Below, one piece after another: positions 13,038 to 18,627 of a stretch of DNA of 38,138 nt (positions are counted from its first letter, which is position 1; each line of letters begins with the position of its first letter). The notes below the pieces were generated by a model. The model was given only the letters and a program-made list of their open reading frames with translations. It was not told the origin of the DNA and did no database searches. A program made the translations under genes and the position numbers. Source of the stretch: a virus; the IMG/VR virus record IMGVR_UViG_3300037961_003713, positions 6,724-44,861 of that record. The stretch is one strand, 5' to 3'.

Positions 13038-13043
13038 GCAATC

Positions 13044-13084
13044 AGTCTATCACAGGGGGTAGGACATCCGCAGTCCAACCAATC
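13044..13084 (-). promoter_or_regulatory. Dyad promoter C (minus strand)
   Basis: GGTTGGAC-TGCGGAT-GTCCTACC on the minus strand, then CCCCTGTGA and the -10 box TAGACT (13049-13044); start codon 6 nt further. Third copy of this cassette. Confidence 0.7.
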
Positions 13085-13105
13085 AAAAACTTTTTTTTCT
13101 TTTTG

Positions 13106-13154
13106 CGTTGACTTTGGCATGAGGGGGGCTGCCCCCCCGCAAAAACTGTCAAGC
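13106..13154. repeat. GC-hairpin element, copy 6 (inverted relative to most)
   Basis: GTTGACTTTGGCAT side, GGGGGG-CTG-CCCCCCC core, then CTGTCAAG. The core reads GCTGC rather than GCAGC and the TTTGGCAT side is the complement of the ATGCCAAA side of copy 3, so this copy is reversed. Confidence 0.85.
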
Positions 13155-13174
13155 ATAAAACGCCCCAATAAGGC

Positions 13175-13200
13175 AAAAAAAAAGCCCCCTCGCGGGGGTT
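13175..13200 (-). terminator. Terminator of the gene at 13205 (minus)
   Basis: On the minus strand CCCCCGCGAGGGGGC runs into nine T. It begins 4 nt after the stop codon of the gene at 13205. Confidence 0.85.
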
Positions 13201-13204
13201 GATC

Positions 13205-13438
13205 CTACAGAAGCTCGTGCTTCAGAAGCTCGCGCTTCTCTACCCACTTGAGGTAGGCGTCGGAGTGATAACCGCACCACTCTTGTTGGTACTCGTCATC
13301 ATACTCGCGAATTTCCTCCTCGCTCACGCGGAAGGACTTGTCGCCATCGACGACCAGCCACTTGCCGTTGCGCGGCGAGGCGGCGACTACTCCGAGGTAG
13401 CCGTTGAGGTTCTCAACCTCCATACCTAATTCGATCAT
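13205..13438 (-). CDS. Hypothetical protein, 77 aa
   Basis: A 77-residue protein. The N-terminal half looks like a small beta-barrel (MEVENLNGYLGVVAASPRNGK...VSEEEI); the C-terminal half is acidic then helical (EWCGYHSDAYLKWVEKRELLKHELL). The open frame extends to 13708 but lies antisense to nothing sensible; the ATG at 13438 gives a protein with a clear start after a hairpin. GC-rich codon use. Probably co-transcribed with the gene at 13491. Confidence 0.65.
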   Translation of the reverse strand: MIELGMEVENLNGYLGVVAASPRNGKWLVVDGDKSFRVSEEEIREYDDEYQQEWCGYHSDAYLKWVEKRELLKHELL

Positions 13439-13451
13439 AATGATATAATAA

Positions 13452-13483
13452 GGGCGCGATCTCCAAGGCCATCGCGCTGGCCC
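13452..13483 (-). promoter_or_regulatory. Intergenic hairpin
   Basis: GCGCGAT (13454-13460) pairs with ATCGCGC (13471-13477) in the 52-nt gap between the genes at 13491 and 13205. On the minus strand it is followed by TTATTATAT. It may be a weak terminator, an RNA stability element or part of a promoter. Confidence 0.45.
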
Positions 13484-13490
13484 ATAATTA

Positions 13491-13766
13491 TTACTTGCAA
13501 GGCCCGTCCGAAAACCAAGCCTCTGGATCATCGTCTTCGTCGCACTTGAAAGCGTTCTCAAATGCGGCATCGCGCTCGGCCATGATCTCGGCCATGTCCT
13601 TGTGGTAGGCGTCCAACTCGGTCTTGGTGAGTAGCGGCCCGTGAGTGGCCTCGACAGCCTCCCAGCGTTCGCGCTCCTCGTTGCCCCGCTCCCACTCGCG
13701 AAATTCAATCTCGGCGGCGATGTCGGGGGTGATGGTTTCTTCGATTGTCATGTTGTCGTTCATCAT
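13491..13766 (-). CDS. Acidic hypothetical protein, 91 aa
   Basis: A 91-residue, Glu-rich helical protein (TIEETITPDIAAEIEFREWERGNEER region, later YHKDMAEIMAERDAAFENAFKCDEDDD). The start at ATG 13766 (or 13763) lies 9 nt after the -10 box; the longer frame from 13787 begins inside the promoter. No family is recognised. Confidence 0.65.
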   Translation of the reverse strand: MMNDNMTIEETITPDIAAEIEFREWERGNEERERWEAVEATHGPLLTKTELDAYHKDMAEIMAERDAAFENAFKCDEDDDPEAWFSDGPCK

Positions 13767-13775
13767 CTTGAAAAC

Positions 13776-13803
13776 AAGATACCACAATTCAGCAAAAAGT
13801 CAA
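13776..13803 (-). promoter_or_regulatory. Promoter for the gene at 13766 (minus)
   Basis: TTGACT (13803-13798), 16-nt spacer ending TGTGG, TATCTT (13781-13776); ATG 9 nt further. Confidence 0.8.
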
Positions 13804-13852
13804 GCCCTCAAATTAAAAAAGTTATTCACAGCCGCCAACTGTCCAACTTTTC

Positions 13853-13902
13853 CTTGACATGTGACCTCGGGGGGCAGCCCCCCCCTTGAAAAAAATGCAA
13901 GC
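13853..13902. repeat. GC-hairpin element, copy 7
   Basis: CTTGACATG arm, GGGGGG-CAG-CCCCCCCC core, A-rich stretch and a diverged right arm ATGCAAGC. It lies between two minus-strand units. Confidence 0.8.
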
Positions 13903-13924
13903 TTTTTATATTAATTTAAGACAA

Positions 13925-13955
13925 GAAAAAACCCCGCCTTGTTTTGGCGGGGGCG
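13925..13955 (-). terminator. Terminator of the gene at 13965 (minus)
   Basis: GCCCCCGCC/GGCGGGG stem with AAAACAA loop, followed on the minus strand by TTTTTTC. Confidence 0.85.
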
Positions 13956-13964
13956 TGGTGGTGT

Positions 13965-14168
13965 TTAGCCTCTCGCTAACTCTCGGCGGCAGTCTTGCTT
14001 AATCTTATGAAAACTGCCTCTATCTTTAGGAGTCGTTGAAGTAACAACGAACCGATTGTTTTCGAGGAGCAGTCTCATGTGACCGCTCCGCTTTGCCATT
14101 TGAAAGGCTACCACCTTGATGCCAGCTTTGGCGAGGTATTCCTTGATTGCTTTTTGTCTCTTCTTCAT
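13965..14168 (-). CDS. Small basic hypothetical protein, 67 aa
   Basis: A 67-residue basic protein (MKKRQKAIKEYLAKAGIKVVAFQMAKRSGHMRLLLENNRFVV...). The shape of a short basic helix, then strand, then a R/L/E strand is reminiscent of small DNA/RNA-binding hotdog- or HicA-like folds (the order K-x-G-x-G-H-x-R is only loosely similar), so this is not claimed. Second gene after 14342, with an 18-nt gap. Confidence 0.6.
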   Translation of the reverse strand: MKKRQKAIKEYLAKAGIKVVAFQMAKRSGHMRLLLENNRFVVTSTTPKDRGSFHKIKQDCRRELARG

Positions 14169-14186
14169 GTTTCGTTTTTTATTAGA

Positions 14187-14342
14187 CTAATTGATTTGCC
14201 ATTTGTTTTTAAGGTTGGTGGCGAGTTTACCGTTTGAATTGGTAACGAAAACTCTATTTCCTACCACAATACGTTTGGCTTTGTTTTCTTGTCGGGTAAC
14301 TCTGTCCCGAAGTTCTTTGAGTTTCTGTATCACTTGCTTCAT
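14187..14342 (-). CDS. Small basic hypothetical protein, 51 aa
   Basis: A 51-residue protein starting MKQVIQKLKELRDRVTRQENK (basic helix) followed by RIVVGNRVFVTNSNGK. The second part resembles the RFVVTSTTPK part of the downstream protein, so the two may be related. Its promoter lies 8 nt upstream at 14351-14378. Confidence 0.6.
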   Translation of the reverse strand: MKQVIQKLKELRDRVTRQENKAKRIVVGNRVFVTNSNGKLATNLKNKWQIN

Positions 14343-14350
14343 CTACTTAC

Positions 14351-14378
14351 AATTTAGCACAATTTGAGCAAAAGTCAA
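14351..14378 (-). promoter_or_regulatory. Promoter for the genes at 14342-13965 (minus)
   Basis: TTGACT (14378-14373), 16-nt spacer ending TGTGC, TAAATT (14356-14351); ATG 8 nt further. Confidence 0.8.
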
Positions 14379-14397
14379 CTGTGGAAAGTCATTTTTT

Positions 14398-14688
14398 TTA
14401 ATTTCTTTTTGCGTAGAAAATTTCTCTCTCATCCACAAAACTATTCCAGAAAGGAAGGCGAGCCAATACTTGCCAATCCCACTTGTCAGAGGGGTTAGTC
14501 TTAACGAGACGCAAGCCCAAGTTGCGAGTGCGAAAGAGCTTCATCTTTTCTGGAAGGTCTGCAATGTCGTAGCGGTGAAAAGAGTTGTCCGCATAAACAA
14601 AGTGCGCTTCATTAGCACCGTTTGCCAATGCTTCGTTATACCTTTTCAGTGTTTCGGGGCTGAGTTGTTCTAAAATGTTCTCGTTCAT
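14398..14688 (-). CDS. Hypothetical protein, 96 aa
   Basis: A 96-residue protein (MNENILEQLSPETLKRYNEALANGANEAHFVYADNS..., ending FVDEREIFYAKRN). ATG 14688 lies 9 nt after a clear -10 box; the longer frame to 14844 runs antisense through the neighbouring gene and promoter. No family is recognised. Confidence 0.65.
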   Translation of the reverse strand: MNENILEQLSPETLKRYNEALANGANEAHFVYADNSFHRYDIADLPEKMKLFRTRNLGLRLVKTNPSDKWDWQVLARLPFWNSFVDEREIFYAKRN

Positions 14689-14697
14689 TGTTCTTAT

Positions 14698-14726
14698 ACT
14701 ATAACACAGGTTTACTGATTTGTCAA
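14698..14726 (-). promoter_or_regulatory. Promoter for the gene at 14688 (minus)
   Basis: TTGACA (14726-14721), overlapping the stop of the gene at 14723; 17-nt spacer ending TGTGT; TATAGT (14703-14698); ATG 9 nt further. Confidence 0.85.
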
Positions 14727-14923
14727 GCGGTTTCTGAATAAAACTTAAACATTTCTTCCAGCTTCTTGAGGTGTCCGTTGTGTGTGCCTTCGTTGGCTTC
14801 GTGTTGTAAACGGCTGAAGATTCCCACACACTTTTGATAGCCAAAGCCTTTTCTCTTGGCGTATTCGATGGCCTTGATCATTCTAGCGTGTGCGTTGTTA
14901 GTTGGTCTGTAGTAGCTGCTCAT
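14723..14923 (-). CDS. Small basic hypothetical protein, 66 aa
   Basis: A 66-residue helical-looking basic protein (NNAHARMIKAIEYAKRKGFGYQKCVGIFSRLQHEAN..., ending FKFYSETA). Start ATG 14923, 9 nt after its -10 box, with the same ATAAGAACAATGA context as the gene at 14688. No family is recognised. Confidence 0.65.
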   Translation of the reverse strand: MSSYYRPTNNAHARMIKAIEYAKRKGFGYQKCVGIFSRLQHEANEGTHNGHLKKLEEMFKFYSETA

Positions 14924-14932
14924 TGTTCTTAT

Positions 14933-14961
14933 AGAATACCACAGTTCTCTCTATTTGTCAA
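14933..14961 (-). promoter_or_regulatory. Promoter for the gene at 14923 (minus)
   Basis: TTGACA (14961-14956), 17-nt spacer ending TGTGG, TATTCT (14938-14933); ATG 9 nt further. Confidence 0.85.
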
Positions 14962-14994
14962 GGGGTAAAAAGATTTTTTTTTATGTATTTTTTG

Positions 14995-15041
14995 CTTGAC
15001 AAGATCGTGGGGGGGCAGCCCCCCCTGTGCCAAATGTCAAA
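14995..15041. repeat. GC-hairpin element, copy 8
   Basis: CTTGACAAG arm, GGGGGGG-CAG-CCCCCCC core, TGTGCCAAATGTCAAA right side. It sits between the divergent promoters at 14933-14961 (minus) and 15083-15110 (plus). Confidence 0.85.
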
Positions 15042-15082
15042 CATTATGGGGAAATTTTTTTTACTTTTTTTTATTTTAGGGG

Positions 15083-15110
15083 TTGACTTTTTGCGGGGTT
15101 GTGGTATACT
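15083..15110 (+). promoter_or_regulatory. Promoter for the gene at 15120
   Basis: TTGACT at 15083-15088, 16-nt spacer ending TGTGG, TATACT at 15105-15110, ATG 9 nt downstream. Confidence 0.8.
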
Positions 15111-15119
15111 GTTTACACA

Positions 15120-15305
15120 ATGAAGGACATGAAGAACACAAACTGGACAAGCTACAAACGCCACCGTTTCAACAAAGCAGAGTTTGACGCAGAGATGGCT
15201 CGCATTGAAAAGCAGACTTTTGTACTACAACACATAACATCCTTTTGTATCGGGGCAAGCATTGCACTTGGATTTGTTTTAATTCATATGAATTATTTTG
15301 CATAA
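15120..15305 (+). CDS. Small membrane protein, 61 aa
   Basis: A 61-residue protein. The basic N-terminal 35 residues (NWTSYKRHRFNKAEFDAEMARIEK) are followed by one membrane segment (about residues 40-58, SFCIGASIALGFVLIHM). It likely sits with the N-terminus in the cytoplasm. The longer frame from 15099 is promoter. Function unknown. Confidence 0.65.
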   Translation: MKDMKNTNWTSYKRHRFNKAEFDAEMARIEKQTFVLQHITSFCIGASIALGFVLIHMNYFA

Positions 15306-15310
15306 ACCCC

Positions 15311-15339
15311 TTGACTAAACCCTAAACCTGTGTTACATT
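15311..15339 (+). promoter_or_regulatory. Promoter for the endolysin operon
   Basis: TTGACT at 15311-15316, 17-nt spacer ending TGTGT, TACATT at 15334-15339, ATG 8 nt downstream (15348). Confidence 0.8.
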
Positions 15340-15347
15340 TAATCAAG

Positions 15348-15473
15348 ATGAACGAAGAAAACAACTACAACGAACAAGACGCACAAACCGCCAAGCTCCT
15401 CGACATGGTCTGCGAAGGTATAGAAGTACCCACAGACGAAGAGATGGAAGAGGCATACAACTCTCACCACTAA
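15348..15473 (+). CDS. Small acidic protein, 41 aa
   Basis: A 41-residue acidic protein (MNEENNYNEQDAQTAKLLDMVCEGIEVPTDEEMEEAYNSHH). Promoter 8 nt upstream. The endolysin ATG follows its TAA directly, so the two are translationally linked. No family is recognised. Confidence 0.6.
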   Translation: MNEENNYNEQDAQTAKLLDMVCEGIEVPTDEEMEEAYNSHH

Positions 15474-15950
15474 ATGAATGGTTATAGCTACATTGTTATT
15501 ACTATTTTGTGTGGTGTTTATTCATCAACTGCTCAAACCTTAACACACGAACAGAACATCATCGCCCAAACTCTCCTCGGAGAAGCACGAGGGGAGGGAA
15601 AGGCGGGGATGTATGCGGTCGCCTGTATTGTGAAGCGTCGTGTGCAACTAAAGAGCTACCCTAACACGCCAGCGAAAGTTTGCCTTGAGCCTAGCCAGTT
15701 TGATTACTGGACGCAACGCAAGCGTGTAAAGTGGGACGACCAGAACCGTGCTAACGTGCGCCGTCTCATGCAGACAGACACCGAGCTAGTACGCTACGCC
15801 AAGATGCTCGCAATCAACATAAACAGAGTAGACCTAAACTATATAAAGAACGCAGACCATTACTGTACGCTAAAGACGCATAACTATTGGACTAAAGGGC
15901 GCAAGCCTGTCGCAACTATTGGACAACATAAGTTTTATAAACTAAAATGA
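15474..15950 (+). CDS. SleB-type cell wall hydrolase (endolysin)
   Basis: A 158-residue protein. An N-terminal hydrophobic segment (residues 4-20, cleavage plausible after STA-Q) looks like a signal peptide or signal-anchor. It is followed by the Hydrolase_2/SleB signature: LLGEARGEGKAGMYAVACIVKRRV (residues about 35-57) with the key Glu in GEARGE, then PAKVCLEPSQFDYW and ADHYC. SleB-family enzymes cut the glycan strands of peptidoglycan as lytic transglycosylases. Export by the signal would make this a Sec-dependent endolysin that may not need a large-pore holin. A small membrane gene overlaps its end (ATGA). Confidence 0.85.
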   Translation: MNGYSYIVITILCGVYSSTAQTLTHEQNIIAQTLLGEARGEGKAGMYAVACIVKRRVQLKSYPNTPAKVCLEPSQFDYWTQRKRVKWDDQNRANVRRLMQTDTELVRYAKMLAININRVDLNYIKNADHYCTLKTHNYWTKGRKPVATIGQHKFYKLK

Positions 15951-16033
15951 AAACATATCACTACAACATCCTGACCGCTGTGGCGGTGGGCTTCCTACTA
16001 ATCCAACTACTTGACCGCTTGCGCGTCTGGTAA
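15947..16033 (+). CDS. Small membrane peptide after the endolysin, 28 aa
   Basis: A 28-residue peptide with one hydrophobic segment (ILTAVAVGFLLIQLL) and a basic end (DRLRVW). Its start overlaps the endolysin stop (ATGA). Position and shape fit a pinholin or antiholin-like partner of an exported endolysin, but size is the only support. Confidence 0.5.
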   Translation: MKTYHYNILTAVAVGFLLIQLLDRLRVW

Positions 16034-16040
16034 AAAAACC

Positions 16041-16089
16041 CTTGACAAGCCCCCCTCGGGGGGCTGCCCCCCTTGGCGATCTGTCAAGC
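16041..16089. repeat. GC-hairpin element, copy 9
   Basis: CTTGACAAG arm, GGGGGG-CTG-CCCCCC core with flanking CCCCCCTC, then CTGTCAAG. Core orientation GCTGC as in copy 6. Promoter at 16142 follows. Confidence 0.85.
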
Positions 16090-16141
16090 AAAAAAGAAGC
16101 GGGGGCGGAAATTTTTTTTCGTTTTTTTTTCATTTAGGGGG

Positions 16142-16169
16142 TTGACTTTTCTGCGAGTTGTGGTATTCT
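16142..16169 (+). promoter_or_regulatory. Promoter 1 before the gene at 16292
   Basis: TTGACT at 16142-16147, 16-nt spacer ending TGTGG, TATTCT at 16164-16169; an in-frame ATG at 16178 is 8 nt downstream, as in the leaderless cassettes. Confidence 0.75.
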
Positions 16170-16231
16170 GTTTGTAGATGAGCGAGCAACAGGCCAACGA
16201 AAAGAATCATAAAAAAAGCACTGTTGCCCCC

Positions 16232-16260
16232 TTGACAAATGCACCAACGTGTGCGATCTT
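16232..16260 (+). promoter_or_regulatory. Promoter 2 before the gene at 16292
   Basis: TTGACA at 16232-16237, 17-nt spacer ending TGTGC, GATCTT at 16255-16260. It lies inside the longer reading frame begun at 16178. Confidence 0.75.
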
Positions 16261-16291
16261 GTTACTAACAAAGCGAAGGAAAAAGAATCAT

Positions 16292-16489
16292 ATGAATAAG
16301 AACATCAAGAAGCCCTCCCTCACCCGCAAGCTCAAGCCCTATTACAGCTACACCGACTATGAAGACGGTACGCGTGTGGAGCGTTGGGCCAAGAAGAACA
16401 CCCTCGGTGATGTCATCGAGTGGACTGAAGTTACCACTAATCCCTTTGGCGAGAAGCTCACCGAAGTAACTCCCGTCGAACTCTGGTAG
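16292..16489 (+). CDS. Small basic hypothetical protein, 65 aa (longer form possible)
   Basis: A 65-residue protein (MNKNIKKPSLTRKLKPYYSYTDYEDGTRVERWAKKN...). AAGGAAAA precedes the ATG at 16292, and its own promoter lies 31 nt upstream. The same frame is open back to ATG 16178, which sits 8 nt after another promoter and would give 103 residues. The extra N-terminus includes the second promoter, so two products from two promoters are possible. No family is recognised. Confidence 0.6.
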   Translation: MNKNIKKPSLTRKLKPYYSYTDYEDGTRVERWAKKNTLGDVIEWTEVTTNPFGEKLTEVTPVELW

Positions 16490-16530
16490 AATAATTTCAA
16501 CATAAACCCAAAACGAAAGGACATAACAAA

Positions 16531-16767
16531 ATGGCTAATGCCGTAACTGAACTGACTCCGAACGAACTGCCTGAGTGGGCAGCATGGAACAAGGACAACT
16601 GGTTGATCATCGCAAACGAATACGCGGAGAATCGGGACAGCATTGATTGTGCTGGAGTGTTTGACTTTAGCGTGTGGATGTGGAGCAACTACCCGCAGCG
16701 CGTTGAATACTTGGCCGACACCAACCCGCGCAACTACGACGAGTTGATGTTAATTCTTGACGAGTGA
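16531..16767 (+). CDS. Acidic hypothetical protein, 78 aa
   Basis: A 78-residue acidic, Trp-rich protein (ELTPNELPEWAAWNKDNWLIIANEYAENRD..., VWMWSNYPQRVEYLAD). AAAGGA lies 10 nt before the ATG. It is 41 nt after the previous gene and before a strong terminator, so it is the last gene of this unit. Confidence 0.65.
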   Translation: MANAVTELTPNELPEWAAWNKDNWLIIANEYAENRDSIDCAGVFDFSVWMWSNYPQRVEYLADTNPRNYDELMLILDE

Positions 16768-16789
16768 CCGAGTTTCATCGTCTTTGCAC

Positions 16790-16820
16790 GGGGGTCTCTC
16801 ACCGAGGCCCCCCCTTTTTT
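16790..16820 (+). terminator. Rho-independent terminator ending the accessory region
   Basis: GGGGGTCTC (16790-16798) pairs with GAGGCCCCC (16804-16812) with one U-G, loop TCACC, then T6. Confidence 0.9.
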
Positions 16821-17053
16821 CAAAAGTTATGTTATTTTATATCACTCTTTTCGTCGGGGGGGGGTTGACTTCAATATTCGCGGGAATCCGGCGGCCTTAC
16901 ATATATATAAATCATAATATATAAACAATCACATAAATCACCCCCCCTTTAAATAAAATCTACTATCTTCTGTCATACTAATAGACATAAAGACAAAAAA
17001 ATCCCCGAAGGGGTATTGAAAATAAAGTTCTTTTCATATATAATCTATTATAG
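16821..17053. other. Non-coding junction between accessory and late regions
   Basis: No gene. It holds a G9 run (about 16857-16865) directly followed by TTGAC, and a matching C8 run near 16941-16948. A small CCCC-GAA-GGGG hairpin at 17003-17013 has a T run only on the minus strand (weak minus-strand terminator). A TATATAATCTATTATAG box lies just before the gene at 17054. AT-rich otherwise. Confidence 0.4.
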
Positions 17054-17761
17054 ATGTTAAATCCCAACCACAACACCGCCGAATTGGCCGCTAAATTCGC
17101 CGTACATCAATCTTTGGAGATAGACAACTACCTTGACCCTGACTTTGCAAATAAATTGTACGAATGGCTCGCTTTAAAGATGCCAGAAAACTGGTGGTTC
17201 GCTAGTTACAAACAAAACGCCGCCAAAGGATACAAATCAGTAAACAATATACAAAGATTTCCAAAATACAAACACAAAATAGAGTATGAATTAAAAAAAT
17301 GTTATAGTATATTCAATAATGGTAGTTTTACTTATATGTTTGACCGTACAATGCCTCATAAATCTACATGTAGATGCTTTGAATGTGAATTTCGCAGTTT
17401 TTTAGTTAGTGAACAACATTTATCTTTCGTTGGTTCTATAATTAATCAAAAATTAACCAAATCAAAAGAAATGTTTGCTTCAAGATTCACTTCAGGGCAG
17501 TTTTTAAGCCCACATCATGACTTAAATAAAGGTAAAGTCGGTTTTGTGTTGAATTTAACTCCAAAATGGAAAGCAGAATGGGGTGGTTTATTACATATCC
17601 TTGAAAAAGACTATACGACATTAAAAAAAGTAATAGTTCCATCTTTTAATAAAATAACTTTATTCACAATTCCCGAAGGAGGCGGCTTGCCGCACTTTGT
17701 ATCGCATGTAGCCCCTGATATACCCCACAAAAGAATATCTTATACAGGTTGGCTTCAATAA
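17054..17761 (+). CDS. 2OG-Fe(II) oxygenase (prolyl hydroxylase-like)
   Basis: A 235-residue protein with the double-stranded beta-helix dioxygenase pattern. It has the HxD iron motif at H154-D156 (LSPHHDL), the beta strands GFVLNLTPKW and GGLLHIL, the distal iron ligand H218 (HFVSHV), and the 2-oxoglutarate-binding Arg R227 in HKRISYTGW at the end. Such enzymes hydroxylate Pro/Lys or other residues using Fe(II), oxygen and 2-oxoglutarate. A C-x-C-x2-C cluster lies at 106-111. The genome also encodes collagen-like Gly-Pro-Thr proteins, so a prolyl hydroxylase role is attractive but unproven. It starts the late plus-strand genes after a junction with no clear TTGACA promoter. Confidence 0.8.
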   Translation: MLNPNHNTAELAAKFAVHQSLEIDNYLDPDFANKLYEWLALKMPENWWFASYKQNAAKGYKSVNNIQRFPKYKHKIEYELKKCYSIFNNGSFTYMFDRTMPHKSTCRCFECEFRSFLVSEQHLSFVGSIINQKLTKSKEMFASRFTSGQFLSPHHDLNKGKVGFVLNLTPKWKAEWGGLLHILEKDYTTLKKVIVPSFNKITLFTIPEGGGLPHFVSHVAPDIPHKRISYTGWLQ

Positions 17762-17834
17762 TCTTAACATTTTTGGCGTTTTATATTTATATACGTGTAA
17801 ATTACTGTGTGAAGGCAAACTTCGCATCACGATC

Positions 17835-18623
17835 ATGAACAAAAAGACTAAGCGTTCGAGACGCTCTCAAAGAGACGATCTAAAAGCACTAGACCTTGAA
17901 AACGAAATTCGAGATTCAATGACAAACACAGGATTTGTTGATAACCCAAATCCTATGAAAACCAACCTTAGAATCAAACAATTACCTTGGACAGAAAAAC
18001 AAAAAGAGTTTTTTAAATTGGCGTTAGATGATTCTACTAGAATTGTATTTGTTGATGGCCCTGCTGGTACTTCTAAGACACTTTTAAGTGTTTATTGTGG
18101 ATTACAACTATTGAACAAAAAAGTTATTTCTGATATGATGTATATTAGAAGTGCTGTTGAATCTAGTGACGCCCGATTAGGTTATTTACCTGGTTCTGCT
18201 GAAGATAAATTAAAGTTTTATAATTTGCCTTTTTTAGATAAATTAGAGGAATTATTATCTGAACAAAGAGTAGATAAATTGGAGCGAGAAGAAAGAATAT
18301 CTATGTTTCCTGTTAATTTCGCTCGCGGAATGAACTGGAACAATAAATGTATTATTTTTGATGAAGTTCAAAATAGTTCTGCCAAAGAAATTACTACTGT
18401 TTTGACCAGAATGGGCAAACACAGTAGATGTTTCATTTTAGCCGATCCTATGCAAACCGATCTAAGAACAAAAGATTGCGCGTTTGAGGATATGTTTAAG
18501 CTGTTTTCTGACGAAGAGTCTTATGACAAAGGTATTAGGACATTTAAATTCACGGAAGACGACATTATGAGGTCCGAACTAGTCAAGTTCCTCATCAAAA
18601 AATTAAAAAATTTGAAAAAATAA
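17835..18623 (+). CDS. phoH: PhoH-like ATPase
   Basis: A 262-residue protein of the PhoH family. TEKQKEFFKLALDD precedes Walker A GPAGTSKT (75-82). MYIRSAVESSDARLGYLPG (102-120) is the typical PhoH arginine region. Walker B is IIFDE (173-177) with following VQN, and a LADPMQTDLR motif lies near 205-214. PhoH proteins are ATPases, often with RNase or helicase links, very common in marine phages and of unclear role in infection. The N-terminus is basic (KKTKRSRRSQR). The convergent minus-strand gene ends 4 nt after its stop. Confidence 0.9.
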   Translation: MNKKTKRSRRSQRDDLKALDLENEIRDSMTNTGFVDNPNPMKTNLRIKQLPWTEKQKEFFKLALDDSTRIVFVDGPAGTSKTLLSVYCGLQLLNKKVISDMMYIRSAVESSDARLGYLPGSAEDKLKFYNLPFLDKLEELLSEQRVDKLEREERISMFPVNFARGMNWNNKCIIFDEVQNSSAKEITTVLTRMGKHSRCFILADPMQTDLRTKDCAFEDMFKLFSDEESYDKGIRTFKFTEDDIMRSELVKFLIKKLKNLKK

Positions 18624-18627
18624 AACT

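Noticed and set aside
13641-13889. Plus-strand frames over the minus-strand gene at 13491
   Set aside because: They run through the minus-strand promoter and GC-hairpin 7 and show no start signal.
5611-16089. GC-hairpin elements as simple terminators
   Set aside because: Several have no T run on either strand next to the hairpin, and they mostly lie upstream of promoters, with separate terminators present nearby; left open as an unexplained element.
5611-16089. CRISPR array
   Set aside because: Copies are palindromic, kilobases apart and separated by genes, not by uniform spacers.
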